This document shows positions 1 through 10,500 of a DNA stretch of 64,000 bases, one piece after another. The position numbers and the translations under genes were made by a program. The notes under the pieces are model-generated. The model had not been told where the DNA came from, made no database searches, and saw nothing but the letters and a program-made list of their open reading frames with translations. Numbering within the stretch: the first letter of the stretch is position 1; the number at the start of each line of letters is the position of its first letter. The DNA is from Leptospiraceae bacterium (lineage in GTDB: Bacteria > Spirochaetota > Leptospiria > Leptospirales > Leptospiraceae): the NCBI GenBank assembly GCA_016711485.1, contig JADJSX010000034.1, positions 124,001-188,000 of the forward strand, given 5' to 3'.

Positions 1-426
1 TTGTTTTATTATATTTACCCGCTTAAAAATTTTCCCTATCCTGAGATTCGAATTTTACACCATCGTTATATTCCTTACGAATTTTTCTTAACTGAAAATT
101 CTTATTTATTTGAAGAGAACAGCGGAATTTACACAGAAAAAAAAGAAGATTCAGATGATGTGTTGTATAAACTAACATGGAGACCAATTAAAAAAATCAA
201 TCTTCCCTTGCGACAAACAATTCAATCCATTGCGTCTAATTTTGAATTTCCGCTCATTATCACAGAGGATAATAAGATTATACTCCTAGAACTATCTAGG
301 TCTTATAATGGCAATTTTTTTAAAGTAGTATTTAATTTAGAACAAGAATCCAAAGAAATTGAAATGATTGGAAATTCTAGTTTCATTAACCAAGCCAATA
401 TACAATTAGAAGGTCCTTTGTTTTAA
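1..426 (+). CDS. Unknown protein, 3' part only (5' end outside window)
   Basis: The frame is open from the first base of the window and closes at TAA 424-426, giving 141 visible residues. The TTG at base 1 could serve as a start, but no upstream sequence is available to judge it, so I treat the gene as truncated by the window edge. The visible part is rich in aromatic and acidic residues, with no signal peptide, membrane segment or motif I recognise. It converges on the M23 lipoprotein gene with only a 2-base gap. Function is unknown. Confidence 0.6.
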   Translation: MFYYIYPLKNFPYPEIRILHHRYIPYEFFLTENSYLFEENSGIYTEKKEDSDDVLYKLTWRPIKKINLPLRQTIQSIASNFEFPLIITEDNKIILLELSRSYNGNFFKVVFNLEQESKEIEMIGNSSFINQANIQLEGPLF

Positions 427-428
427 AT

Positions 429-1583
429 TTAAAATTCTTCTCCTAAAATATTTGAATTGATTCCACGTAGTAAGTCTTGTAAATCATAGACGTTAGTCGG
501 CATAGAGTCTGTATTTTTTCTAATTTCATCATGAATCCCCGAACCACGGCGGACTTTCTGATGGTAGGTAAACAACTTTAGAATATCTTGATCTTTCATT
601 CTTTTAGGATTAATTTCTAGAACTAACCTTTGAATTGTTTCGTCCGAAGTAACTTCTAAGGGGTCTATAAAATCTCTAGGAAAGTTTCTCAGAATACAAG
701 CACGATTAGCCTCTTGGCTTAGATTTACTTTACAACGCTTTAATATGTCCGATGCACTCCTATTTTCTAAATCATACTCGGATGTATCTAAACCTTTTTC
801 CTTTGCTTCAAAAACTTTTATCTCTTCAATTGTATCAAGAACGGCTAATTTCATTTTTTCATCAAATACTCCATTGGAACAATCCTGATTACGAAATAAA
901 GTAAAATGTAAATGCGGTCCCGTCGACATACTCCCAGTATTCCCTGAATAAGCCATGACTTCCCTGTAATTAAAGATTCTTCCCTGTCTGCCTAAAATTC
1001 GTTTCAAGTGTGCGTAAAATCCGAAGTATCCCGCCTTCTTAAAGTAGACTAACAACGCTTCTCCGTAGATGGTTTGTTTGGGAAATCCATTCAGAGTAAT
1101 CCATTCTGAATAAACTCTTACAACCAAACAATCTTCTTTATCAGGACACCTGAGTGGAGTTCCTACCACAAGCGGAATATCGGACCCATAATGAATTTTT
1201 CCCTTCTTAGGATCAATATTCATAAAGTTTAAATCACAGCACATATTCATCGGATCAACTGGGAAATCGTCCAGATCGTTTATTTTATTACTGCAATATA
1301 AATCTTTTTTTATATTCAACTGCTCGAGTAAATCTTTTACTGTGGGATTTTCTAAATTCGAATTCTCTTGCGATAAGGTTACTTCTTCTTTTACCGTCTT
1401 GTTTTTTGGAAAAGATAACTCGCTAAAAAAAGTTTTCTGTCGATATGCCTTCGCCTTATTTTTATTAGCCGCTTTACTTTTTTCGGGCAAATTACATCCA
1501 ATAAGAAAAAAACCGAATAGAACTAAAATTTGGTAATAATTTTTGTTTAAAAATTTTAAAGATGCACAGATTATTTGAAACAT
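429..1583 (-). CDS. M23 (LytM-type) metallopeptidase, lipoprotein
   Basis: A 384-residue predicted lipoprotein. Residues 18-30 are a hydrophobic signal ending in FFLIGC, with Cys30 as the likely lipidated residue. The peptidase domain covers roughly residues 120-235. It holds the zinc ligands of the M23 family: HYGSD (His131 and Asp135), a conserved YAHL (His192) and GPHLHF (His224, His226). With all ligands present it is probably an active peptidoglycan endopeptidase, or at least a cell-wall binding protein, anchored in an envelope membrane. About 150 residues after the domain are of unknown fold. It stands alone, upstream of nothing co-directional in close range. The family call is firm; the substrate is inferred from the family. 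Confidence 0.85.
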   Translation of the reverse strand: MFQIICASLKFLNKNYYQILVLFGFFLIGCNLPEKSKAANKNKAKAYRQKTFFSELSFPKNKTVKEEVTLSQENSNLENPTVKDLLEQLNIKKDLYCSNKINDLDDFPVDPMNMCCDLNFMNIDPKKGKIHYGSDIPLVVGTPLRCPDKEDCLVVRVYSEWITLNGFPKQTIYGEALLVYFKKAGYFGFYAHLKRILGRQGRIFNYREVMAYSGNTGSMSTGPHLHFTLFRNQDCSNGVFDEKMKLAVLDTIEEIKVFEAKEKGLDTSEYDLENRSASDILKRCKVNLSQEANRACILRNFPRDFIDPLEVTSDETIQRLVLEINPKRMKDQDILKLFTYHQKVRRGSGIHDEIRKNTDSMPTNVYDLQDLLRGINSNILGEEF

Positions 1584-1653
1584 TTTACAGTATAGTTTTT
1601 TACGTTAAAATACAATTATGACTTTTGTGAATTGTATCTTTACTTATTTTGGT

Positions 1654-2458
1654 TTACCTACTCATTATAACAAATAGATACCCCTTTTTTTTCATTTTAT
1701 TCATTGTGTTTTCCTTCCGTAAATACCTACAAAAACCATAGAAGAAACAAAGAAACAACCAGATTAAATCTTCCCCTATCGGGGTCTCAGCAAGTGGAGT
1801 CCAATCTCTCCAATTGTTTGTAGTGAAGTCGTAGTCCGATGGGACAGTATCGTACTGGAGACTTTTGAATTTTCGTGCTATGATAGGGGCATACACTGAG
1901 TAGCCCGCATAGTTTGGATGAACGTAATCCGCCATATGTTCGTTACGAGAATCGGAACTCCTTGTGCCCAATAACTTTCCTTAAGCCGTCTTCCGTAAAT
2001 TGTAATCACTGCAGATTGAGCTTTCACCTGATTTGCCCCTGCAAACTGAATAGCCCAACCTTCTTCATACCGAGGAATAGTTTGTAAAAAATCCCAGAAT
2101 TGTTGCCAGCCTATCCCACCTTTGAATTGATCGAGGCAATTATCCATTTTATTTCCATGTCTTCCCCGAAAACGAGCTGCGGGGTCTTCAAACAATCCAG
2201 TCAGACTCTTATCCATACCTAGGGCACGTCCCAAACTTAAATCAATCTGCCGCATCCCTCTATAGAATACACCCGCCCCAAGTAATTTAGAAAAGTCTCT
2301 GCATTTTTACTGGTTGGATCACTTAAGCAAGTTTGTACGGGCTTGACGAAAAAGCCCGCAGCGTTACCCGAAATTGCCGTGTTCAATACTCGACAATTGA
2401 GTATCTCTTGCGGCGCTGGATTGATTAAAAAATAGTCCCAATTCACTCCACTTCCCAT
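1654..2458 (-). pseudogene. Frameshifted SGNH/GDSL-type hydrolase relic
   Basis: Three overlapping minus-strand frames together read like one esterase of the SGNH superfamily. The first (2458 to about 2270) carries NAISGN-like block II material. The second continues from about 2265 after the reading frame changes. The third carries DYVHPNYAGY near 1900, which matches the block V Asp-x-x-His of SGNH hydrolases. Frame changes lie near 2265-2280 and 1945-1970, so no full protein can be made. The N-terminal block I (GDS) is not found, so the 5' end is also lost. A short dispersed repeat starts directly upstream at about 2463, which may mark the truncation point. The family assignment rests mainly on block V and is moderately sure. 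Confidence 0.6.
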
Positions 2459-2462
2459 GAAA

Positions 2463-2531
2463 GAAAAAAGTAAGATTAATAAATCCGACTCTGGAACGAA
2501 GTAGTTTGACGACTTGAAAAAGTCGCACTAA
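2463..2531. repeat. Dispersed repeat copy 1 (partner at 48.59 kb)
   Basis: About 69 bases here match 48592-48658 with a handful of substitutions. Both copies begin with an A-rich run followed by GTAAGATTAATAAATCC and end in the inverted pair CGACTT..AAGTCG. The repeat abuts the broken SGNH gene here. In the second copy it lies in a gene-poor gap upstream of the LpxL-like gene. I see no coding potential. Confidence 0.7.
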
Positions 2532-2631
2532 CAAATATACACCAAACGACAAAAAAATTACTCACAAGGACTTTCTAGGAAATAAATTGAGAAGAAACTG
2601 AAATAGCAGGTTTTATGGTGAATGTAAAATA

Positions 2632-2705
<74 letters not shown>

Positions 2706-2757
2706 CGATATGTATGGTGTCAGTTTTTAGGTGTGGAGAGATTTCGCAAGTTTTTTA

Positions 2758-3660
2758 TTAGTTTAACTTTAGGATTTGCCTTCTTGCATTTTTAGATTCT
2801 ATAAAATAATCCTTCCAAAATTCTGAATTCATACTTTCAGGTGAGGATTCTAAAATAGATATTAAACGATCTATCTCTCTTCTAAATTCTATAAGAGAAT
2901 CGTGTATTGAATCCTTGTTTGTATTAATTATTGCGTTCCACATATCTGGATTTGAACCGGCAATTCGCGACATATCCCGAAAGCCACCGCCTGTTAAAGC
3001 TATTGGAGACTTTTCTGTATAAAATTTTACTTTTGGATTATTATAAGCCCAGTTGACTAAAATAGAAGACAATATATGAGGAGAATGCGACAAATAGGAT
3101 AAAACATCATCATGTTCCTTGGCATTCATTTCTATCGTGATTGAGCTTAACATTTTCCAAAACTCAGTAACTCTTTCGACTGCCTCTTTAGAAACACCTT
3201 TAGGTTTTGTTAATATACAAAGTCTATTTTCATACAAATCTACTTTCGCATAACTCATACCTGATTGTTCGGAGCCGGCCATCGGATGCGACGAATAGTA
3301 ATTATGCCCTGATTTAAATTTTGATTCTACCTTTTGAATAATCGATTGTTTTGTAGACCCAAGGTCTGTGATGTAACCGGAATAATCCTCTGGAATTAAA
3401 TCAATTTTATCACAAGTCAAATCTACTGGTAACGAAAACACTATAAAATCATATTTGTTCCAAGTATTGGATTTCAAAAAATCGCTTTCGAGAATTACTT
3501 CATCCGCAATTTTTTGAGTGATCCCTTCCGTTCTACTTTTTTCTGATTTTACAACTCCCGTAATTTTGCATCCCAAGTTTTTATTACGAATAGCTAATGA
3601 GAGAGATGCTCCCATTAATCCCAATCCATAAATTAAAACTTTATTAAAAGGAGAGTTCAC
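2758..3660 (-). CDS. tyrA: Prephenate dehydrogenase
   Basis: A 300-residue TyrA-type enzyme that oxidatively decarboxylates prephenate to 4-hydroxyphenylpyruvate for tyrosine synthesis. The N-terminus has the NAD(P)-binding glycine motif GLGLMGAS at about residues 12-19. The middle has the family's SHPMAGSEQSG stretch, and later SHSPHILSS and GGGFRDMSRIA. No ACT domain is visible. The start is GTG, overlapping the pheA stop, so the two genes should be translationally coupled; together they cover both branches from chorismate to Phe and Tyr. It is the last gene of the run that begins with cheW. Confidence 0.93.
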   Translation of the reverse strand: MNSPFNKVLIYGLGLMGASLSLAIRNKNLGCKITGVVKSEKSRTEGITQKIADEVILESDFLKSNTWNKYDFIVFSLPVDLTCDKIDLIPEDYSGYITDLGSTKQSIIQKVESKFKSGHNYYSSHPMAGSEQSGMSYAKVDLYENRLCILTKPKGVSKEAVERVTEFWKMLSSITIEMNAKEHDDVLSYLSHSPHILSSILVNWAYNNPKVKFYTEKSPIALTGGGFRDMSRIAGSNPDMWNAIINTNKDSIHDSLIEFRREIDRLISILESSPESMNSEFWKDYFIESKNARRQILKLN

Positions 3661-4736
3661 AATAATGGCTCAGTTGCAGGATAAGATCCTAAGACTCTTA
3701 AAAAAGTAGCTCTCTCTTTTAGCATTCCTAAAACATTTCCAATGATTTCGTCTTTTTCATGTCCATGAAAATCAATAAAAAAATTGTATTCCCATGAATT
3801 CCGTCTAGTCGGTCTAGATTCTACTTTCGTCAAATTAATATTATTCTCAAAAAATGGTTTGAGGGCTGTGTAAAGCGAACCGGGTTGATCCGCTACAGAA
3901 AAAACTATCGATGTTTTATCATGCCCAGTAGGCAGACATTGCGATTTTCCTATAATCAAAAATCTAGTTGTATTGTTCGGCAAATCTTCAATAGACTCAC
4001 GAATAACATTTAGACCATATATATCTGCTGCAATCTTTGATGCAATTGCGACACCTTCTTTTTTTTCGGCAACCATCATTGCTGCTTTTGCTGTAGAAGA
4101 CGTTTCTATAATTTCAATATTCGGTAGATTTGCTGAAATCCAATTTTTACATTGTGAATTTGCGATTCTGATTCCGTATAACGTCTTAATTTTAGATAAG
4201 TCAGTTTCAAATCCTAAAAGATGCATAGAAATTCTCATATAAATTTCAGAGTAAATATACAAATCGGAAGTCAATAACATATCAAGTGTTGAGTTTACTA
4301 ATCCTTCTGTTGAATTTTCAATTGGCACAACTCCGTAATCACATTTTCTAGATTCGACTGCTTTAAAAACTTCTGGAATTGATGTAAATGGAGTCGATTT
4401 TATAGATGCTCCAAATCTCTCTCTAGTTGCTTGATTAGAAAACGATCCTTCTGGCCCTAAATATCCAACATCTAATGCTTTTTCAATTGCAATCGAACCT
4501 GACATGATTTCCCGATAAATAGATATCAAAGTTTGATCGGAAAGAGGTCCGGGGTTATTCGTTGTTACCTTCTTATAAACTTCTTTTTCTCTATCGGGGC
4601 GAAATATTTCTTCTCCTTTCGCACGTTTAACTTCTCCAATTTTACTAGCAATCGATGCTCTCTCTTGGATTTTACTTACAATTTCATTATCAAGTTCATC
4701 AATACGTATTCTTAGATGGGATAAGTCTTCACTCAT
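3657..4736 (-). CDS. pheA: Chorismate mutase / prephenate dehydratase (P-protein)
   Basis: A 359-residue bifunctional enzyme. Residues about 1-85 are an AroQ-type chorismate mutase helix bundle (LRIRIDELDNEIVSKIQER, then RPDREKEV). Residues about 90-270 are prephenate dehydratase, including YLGPEGSFS, VVPIENSTEG and the NNTTRFLIIG end with the catalytic TRF. Residues about 275-359 are an ACT domain containing PGSLYTALKPF and ESRPTRRNSWEYNFFID, which in this family binds phenylalanine for feedback inhibition. Length and domain order match the proteobacterial and spirochaetal P-protein. It overlaps scpB upstream and tyrA downstream. Confidence 0.95.
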   Translation of the reverse strand: MSEDLSHLRIRIDELDNEIVSKIQERASIASKIGEVKRAKGEEIFRPDREKEVYKKVTTNNPGPLSDQTLISIYREIMSGSIAIEKALDVGYLGPEGSFSNQATRERFGASIKSTPFTSIPEVFKAVESRKCDYGVVPIENSTEGLVNSTLDMLLTSDLYIYSEIYMRISMHLLGFETDLSKIKTLYGIRIANSQCKNWISANLPNIEIIETSSTAKAAMMVAEKKEGVAIASKIAADIYGLNVIRESIEDLPNNTTRFLIIGKSQCLPTGHDKTSIVFSVADQPGSLYTALKPFFENNINLTKVESRPTRRNSWEYNFFIDFHGHEKDEIIGNVLGMLKERATFLRVLGSYPATEPLL

Positions 4737-5331
4737 TAAATATTTCTTCCTCTTCTTTTTGGGGTGATAAGTCCTCTAAGTCTTCAAACTTTAATTCTTT
4801 CACTTCTACAGGCATTGGTAAATCAGAAAGTTTATTCAAACCAAAATGAATTAGAAACTCATTTGTAGTCCCATACAGTGTAGGTCTTCCTGGAACTTCT
4901 TTTTGTCCAACTGCTTTGACTAATTTTTTTGCAATCAGTGTTGATACCATATTTCGTGAGGATACTCCTCGTATTTCGTCAATTTCTGGCAACGTAATTG
5001 GCTGTTTGTAGGAAATAATGGCTAAAGTATCGAGAGTTCCACGCGAAAGAGTTTCTCTTTTTTTCTCTTTAAAAATACTTCCCAATACCTTATAATAAGC
5101 TTCATTGGTTAAGAATTGATATCCGCCGGCAATTTCCTTTAGTAAAAATCCCCCATTTTTTTCAGAGTAATCTAACATGAGTTCATCAATTAAATCACGG
5201 ACATAGGACTTTTCTAATTTCACTGAATCTGCAAGACTTGCTAACTTTACAGGTTCCCCTGAAAGAAAAATCAATGCCTCTATAAGACCTTTATTATATT
5301 CTTTTGTATTTTGATTATTTTCCAATATCAA
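4729..5331 (-). CDS. scpB: Segregation and condensation protein B
   Basis: A 200-residue ScpB, partner of ScpA and SMC in the bacterial condensin that compacts and segregates chromosomes. It shows the two winged-helix segments typical of the family: LIEALIFLSGEPVKLASLAD near residue 15, and LAIISYKQPITLPEIDEIRG with GRPTLYGTT in the second half. An acidic C-terminal tail follows. It overlaps scpA by 4 bases and pheA by 8 bases, so it sits inside one transcription unit with chemotaxis and aromatic amino acid genes. Confidence 0.94.
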   Translation of the reverse strand: MILENNQNTKEYNKGLIEALIFLSGEPVKLASLADSVKLEKSYVRDLIDELMLDYSEKNGGFLLKEIAGGYQFLTNEAYYKVLGSIFKEKKRETLSRGTLDTLAIISYKQPITLPEIDEIRGVSSRNMVSTLIAKKLVKAVGQKEVPGRPTLYGTTNEFLIHFGLNKLSDLPMPVEVKELKFEDLEDLSPQKEEEEIFNE

Positions 5332-6101
5332 CTGACCAAAAATATTTTGATATTTCCAAACATCTTATGCTGTTTGATTGCAACTTTTTTCAACTTTACT
5401 ATTTCCAAAAGTGCTAAAAAAGAAAAAACGATATCATACGTATCTGGTTCAGTAGAATCAAATATGTCTGAAAAATCAATTTCACCTCTCTGTATTAGTA
5501 ACTCTTCAATCGTTTTGATTTTTTTATCGATCGAATAATCCTGATCTGCTATTAACAAATTAGGAATTTCTTCATTAATCGCTCTTGTTTCTAAGATATT
5601 ATTAAACGCAGAAATTAAATCTAGTAAATCTAAATCTAACCAATTTTCATCGGCAGGGAAATCAATTAAAATTTGATTCGATTCTCTTTTGAACACACCT
5701 GCACTGATTTCATCTATTTCGCCTAACTTTCTTCCTGCTAGCTGAAATTTTTTATGCTCTAATAATTTTTCTACGAGTTCTTTCGGTAGTTTAGCTTCCG
5801 ATTCAAATTCTTCAAATCCCGGATTAGGCAATAGCGACTTTGATTTCAAATAAACTAAATTAGCCGCCATTTTGATAAATTCAGTACTAAGCTCAATAGA
5901 AATTGTCTTCGAGAGTTGAATAAATTTTATAAAGTCTTCTGTAATTTTTGAAAGAGCTACATCAAAAATATCTACTTTATAACTTTCGATCAAACTCCAG
6001 AGTAATGAAAGAGGACCTTCGGAATAACCTCCGTCTGGATTATTCCATCGGATTGTAAATGGAAGAGAATCTTTTTCTTCTTGTACTTCAGTATCTTCCA
6101 T
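5328..6101 (-). CDS. scpA: Segregation and condensation protein A
   Basis: A 257-residue ScpA kleisin, which bridges SMC heads and binds ScpB. The N-terminal region has the family signature GPLSLLWSLIESYKVDIFDV followed by ITEDFIKFI. The middle has AANLVYLKSKSLLP. A C-terminal winged-helix closes the kleisin ring. The start codon lies 11 bases from the cheY stop, and its stop overlaps the scpB start. Scp genes directly behind chemotaxis genes are an unusual neighbourhood but the identification itself is not in doubt. Confidence 0.93.
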   Translation of the reverse strand: MEDTEVQEEKDSLPFTIRWNNPDGGYSEGPLSLLWSLIESYKVDIFDVALSKITEDFIKFIQLSKTISIELSTEFIKMAANLVYLKSKSLLPNPGFEEFESEAKLPKELVEKLLEHKKFQLAGRKLGEIDEISAGVFKRESNQILIDFPADENWLDLDLLDLISAFNNILETRAINEEIPNLLIADQDYSIDKKIKTIEELLIQRGEIDFSDIFDSTEPDTYDIVFSFLALLEIVKLKKVAIKQHKMFGNIKIFLVS

Positions 6102-6112
6102 TGATTCAAATC

Positions 6113-6475
6113 TTAAATCCCGAGTGCTTTCGCTGCTGCCTGCTGTAGTCTTTCAGGTGGAAAAGGTTTAACAACAAAGTCTTTCACTCCCATTTTAATA
6201 GCTTTAGCTAATAGGTCTTCCTGTCCGAGAGCTGTTACCATGATTACTTTTGCTTTTGGATCCATTTTGATTATTTCACCTGTCGCAACAATTCCATCTT
6301 TTTCTCTCATAGTTATATCCATTGTAACTAAATCGGGGCGTAACAATTTATATTGCTCTACCGCAATATTTCCATTCTCCGCTTCCCCTACAATAGTATG
6401 ACCGACTGCTGTTAAAGCATCCTTAACTAGGGTTCGCATAAATTTAGCGTCATCCACAACCAAAATCTTGGCCAT
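6113..6475 (-). CDS. cheY: CheY-type response regulator
   Basis: A 120-residue single receiver domain. It has the acidic pocket VDDAK near residue 7, the phospho-acceptor Asp in LVTMDITM at about residue 52, Thr in VMVTALG, and Lys in FVVKPFPP. The lack of an output domain and the position directly after cheB fit a flagellar-motor or chemotaxis-signalling CheY. Its ATG follows a good AGAGGAAA ribosome site located in the end of cheB. The CheC-like tail on the neighbouring CheA could dephosphorylate it (inference). Confidence 0.9.
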   Translation of the reverse strand: MAKILVVDDAKFMRTLVKDALTAVGHTIVGEAENGNIAVEQYKLLRPDLVTMDITMREKDGIVATGEIIKMDPKAKVIMVTALGQEDLLAKAIKMGVKDFVVKPFPPERLQQAAAKALGI

Positions 6476-6476
6476 T

Positions 6477-7544
6477 TTAATTTCCTCTTTCTTTAATGAT
6501 ACGTATTATATTAGGAACAATTTCTGCTAATGGAATAACTTGATCAATCCCACCACCTTCAATAGCTTGTCTGTTCATCCCATAAATTACTGATGTTTTT
6601 TCATCTTGTGCTAATGTAACTCCACCCACTTCTTTGACTCTTTTTATTGAATCAGCCCCGTCTTTCCCCATCCCTGTCATAATTACTCCCACTAAAGCAT
6701 TACCGTAGCAAGCCCTTAAACTGTCAAATGTTACATCGACTGATGGCCTATGTCCATTCACTAAAGGTCCTTGCTCTAATCCAATAGAAATATTCTGCTC
6801 TTTCTTATGGATCTTCATATGGTAATTTCCGGGTGCAATGTAAGCAGTACCTGAAACTACATTTTCACCATTTTCCGCTTCTTTTACTTTTATTTTGCTA
6901 AACTCGTCCAATCTTTCAGCAAATGCCTTTGTAAATCCTGCCGGCATATGCTGGACAACAAAAATTGGATGCTGAAAATCGGCGGGAATTTGTTTAAATA
7001 TACTATGTAATGCATTTGGTCCTCCCGTAGAAGTTCCAATACCAACCGCCCTAATAGGAACTTTCCTATTTTCGGGAAAATTTCCAACTTTTATTTTTAC
7101 TCGGGGACTTTTTCGCTTAACTTCATGATCAAAATAACCAAGTATTCTCGATTTTAATATTGTTCCAATTTCCTGCAAATCCATTTGCATAGAACTGGAG
7201 GGTTTTGGAACAAAGTCTATTGCACCCAATTCAAGTGCTTGGAACGTTGCCTTTGCTCCATGTTGAGTTAATACAGAAAGCATTATAACTGCAACTCTTA
7301 TATTTTTTTTACTTAAATTCTCTAATGCCGTTAAGCCATCCATCACCGGCATTTCAATATCAAGAGTTATAACATCTGGTAAATACTTTTCTGCTAGCTG
7401 TACACACTCTAAGCCAGTTTTCCCAGTTGCAATTACTTCAATTGTACCATCCGATTGCAACAAATCAGTTAATATACTTCGAACTAAAGCAGAATCATCT
7501 ATAACAATTGCTCTAATCTTTCTGCTAAATTCTATATTACTCAA
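6477..7544 (-). CDS. cheB: Chemotaxis protein-glutamate methylesterase
   Basis: A 355-residue CheB. Residues about 10-130 form a receiver domain (VIDDSAL, phospho-Asp in ITLDIEMPVMDG, PKPSS at its end). Residues about 160-350 form the methylesterase/deamidase domain with GIGTSTGGPNAL (nucleophile Ser), VVQHMPAGFT (catalytic His) and GMGKDGADS (Asp). It resets receptor methylation during adaptation. The start is TTG behind AAAGGGAT. It lies 18 bases after cheA, so it is very likely in the same operon. Confidence 0.95.
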   Translation of the reverse strand: MSNIEFSRKIRAIVIDDSALVRSILTDLLQSDGTIEVIATGKTGLECVQLAEKYLPDVITLDIEMPVMDGLTALENLSKKNIRVAVIMLSVLTQHGAKATFQALELGAIDFVPKPSSSMQMDLQEIGTILKSRILGYFDHEVKRKSPRVKIKVGNFPENRKVPIRAVGIGTSTGGPNALHSIFKQIPADFQHPIFVVQHMPAGFTKAFAERLDEFSKIKVKEAENGENVVSGTAYIAPGNYHMKIHKKEQNISIGLEQGPLVNGHRPSVDVTFDSLRACYGNALVGVIMTGMGKDGADSIKRVKEVGGVTLAQDEKTSVIYGMNRQAIEGGGIDQVIPLAEIVPNIIRIIKERGN

Positions 7545-7562
7545 CTGTTATCCCTTTACGAC

Positions 7563-10500
7563 TTAAGCTAGCCTAGAAATTAACTTTACAAGTTCATCAA
7601 AATCAGGCAAAAATAATAAATTTCCAATTAAATTATCGCCTTCATAAATAAACTCTGTATTCATGCTAAGAAATTTTGTTTTTTCAGGTTTAACAATATC
7701 TAAAACTTCTTTAAAATTCCCTGAAACTAATTCAGGAACTGATGGCATAATTTGAGCTTTCGCTTTATTCGATAATGAATTCATTACACTAGAACAAACA
7801 ATATTAGAAATCTCCATCAATACAGATAAGGAATCATCGGAAAGTTTTTTTGCTAAATCAGAAGACTCATTTTCTTTTAATAATTTACTAGCTAATTCTT
7901 TCCCTTTTTCTTCCGAGAAAATCATAAGTAAATTACCATTTAGATCTCCATTCATACGAACTTTCATTCCAAAAAAATGCTCATTTGCATCACGGATAAC
8001 ATTGACTAACTCATCTTTATCCGTAAGCATAATCTCAGGCATAAATAATTCTACATTTGATCCGACTAACTGAGACAGAACTAGTCCTGCATTCATCATT
8101 CCAGTATTTACTACAGATTCAAGTTTTCGAATCTCTTCTTTACTTAGCATTTCGTTGATTGGTCTATCTGAAATTAATGATTCTACTCTCTTTTTTGTTT
8201 GATCCGAAAATCCTTTCAGTAATTCTCTTGCCTTAATATGATCGTCTTCAGAAGAATCTGCTAAATTTTCAATATTCACACTATTTGAAACTGAGGGTGT
8301 TACAATACTAGGTTCTACTTTTTCTTGTCCAACTTTCTCTACGACCAAATACGGATTTTCTTTTTTAGGTTCTTCTACTTTATTTGATTGGGTTTGTTTT
8401 ATTTCTTCCATAACGGGTTCTGGTTCCGGAGTTTTTATTACAGGCTCTTGCTCAGACTGAGTTTTTTTTCGCTCTGATTTATCTTTTTTCTTTTTGGATT
8501 TATCTACCAATTGTAAACCTAACAAACTACTATTAAAAATATTTGTAGAATTTTGAGTTTTAAATACTACATTTGAAGTATTTACATCTATCGATCTACT
8601 AGTATTCAAACGCATCATTTCTTTTCCGGATAAATGGGATGTACTCAAAATAGTAGATGTCGTAATATCAATTAGTCCACCAATGTCCAAAACTAAAATG
8701 ATTGTTCCGTCTCCCATGATGGAAGCGCCCGTAAGACCTTTAATATTTTTATAATTTTTTTCTAGTGTTTTAATAACTGTTTCATGTTTTCCGATTAACT
8801 CATCAACTATAAAACCTAATTTTCTAGAATTATAGTTTACTATAACAACCGGTGCTTCTTCTAAATCCAGTTTATCCGCCAACCCAATGATTTTATTTAG
8901 GCGATAAATCGGTAACACTTCCCCACGTAAGTTAATTATTTCATGACCTTCGAGTGTATTGATTTGATCCTTTTTAATTCGAATCGTTTCAAATACTTCT
9001 GATAAAGGAAAAGCATATATTTCCTCTTCCATTGAAACTAGAATAGAGGGGATAATGGCTAACGCTTGCGGAAAACAAAGAGTAAACGAAGTGCCAAATC
9101 CTTCGGTCGTATTAATTAGTATTTTACCTTTAAAATCTTGAATGAGTTTATTCACTACATTCATTCCGACTCCGCGACCGGAAATATCTGTTACTTCAGC
9201 AGCTGTAGAAAATCCAGCAGCAAATATAAACTGATACACTTCGTTATCTGCCAAATTTTGCGCATCAGATGCTGAAATTAAATTATTCTCGATTGCTTTT
9301 TTGAGAATACGGCTTTTATTGAGTCCCTTTCCATCGTCTTTAATTTCTACCATGATGTTATTTCCACCTTGGTAGGCATTTAGTTCTACGGTTCCAAACT
9401 CTGATTTACCCGCTTTTACTCTTTCTGCCGGAGACTCTATACCATGATCAATTGAATTTCGAATTAAATGAAGCATTGGTTCGCCAATCATATCAACGAC
9501 TTTTTTGTCTAGCTCAGTATTTTCGCCCATGAGATTTAGGTGAACTTTTTTTCCTGTCTCCATCGATAAATCCCGAACCAGTCTAGAAAAACGGTTAAAA
9601 ACAGAACCAATTGGAACCATACGAGTATTCATGATTCCGGATTGGAGATCTTTCGAAATTCGATTAATTTGATCGATTTTACTTTTTAGTTCAGAGAAAA
9701 TAGTATCATCCCCAAAATTACGAACCAAATCATCGTAAATCTTTTGAAACCCAGAATTCGTAATCACAAGCTCACCAACGTTATTCATAAGTTGATCTAA
9801 CTTTTCTGAGGAGACTTTAATACTTTTAGTTAATGCTTTTTCAGAATCTTTGTCTTGCACTACTGCTCTTTCTTTTTTTGCTTCCTGAGTAATTTTATTA
9901 TCCAGCTTTTCGGAAACAGGGAGAGAGCTTTGTACATTTCTGAGAGAAATATCGATATAATCTACCATGTCAACCATGATGAGATTATAAATTTCTTCAC
10001 TCGAAATCTGAGTAATCAAAATAAAATTAATATAACTTTGGTCGATACCCCTCTCCAATGCTTCTACATCAGGAAGAGATTTATAAATAACTGCATTTAA
10101 CTTTAAATTCTGAAGAATCAAAGTAAATCTAAGACCTTTCATCGGAGTATCTTGTTTTAACGCTACTCTTACGTCATAGGCTTTTGCATTTCTCAGCTTT
10201 AGTTCTTCTTCTAACTCTCGAACTTCATCTTCATCTAAAGTAAGTGGAGTATGTGGATCGGTTTGAGAAGAACTTTCCTCAATAGATTCAGACTCAGAAG
10301 AAACTTTTTCTTTTTCAATTGGAGTTGGCTGCGAAACGGGTGCGGTCGGAGCAGAAGACTTCCCTTCTTGCGATTTTTCATAGGACTCAAGTCTCGAGAT
10401 CATGTCTGAATAAGAATTATCTCTTTTTTCACCACGCCCTACTGCATCTATAACTTCTTTGATTAAATCAAAACATTCAAATAAGAGATTTACTAAATTG

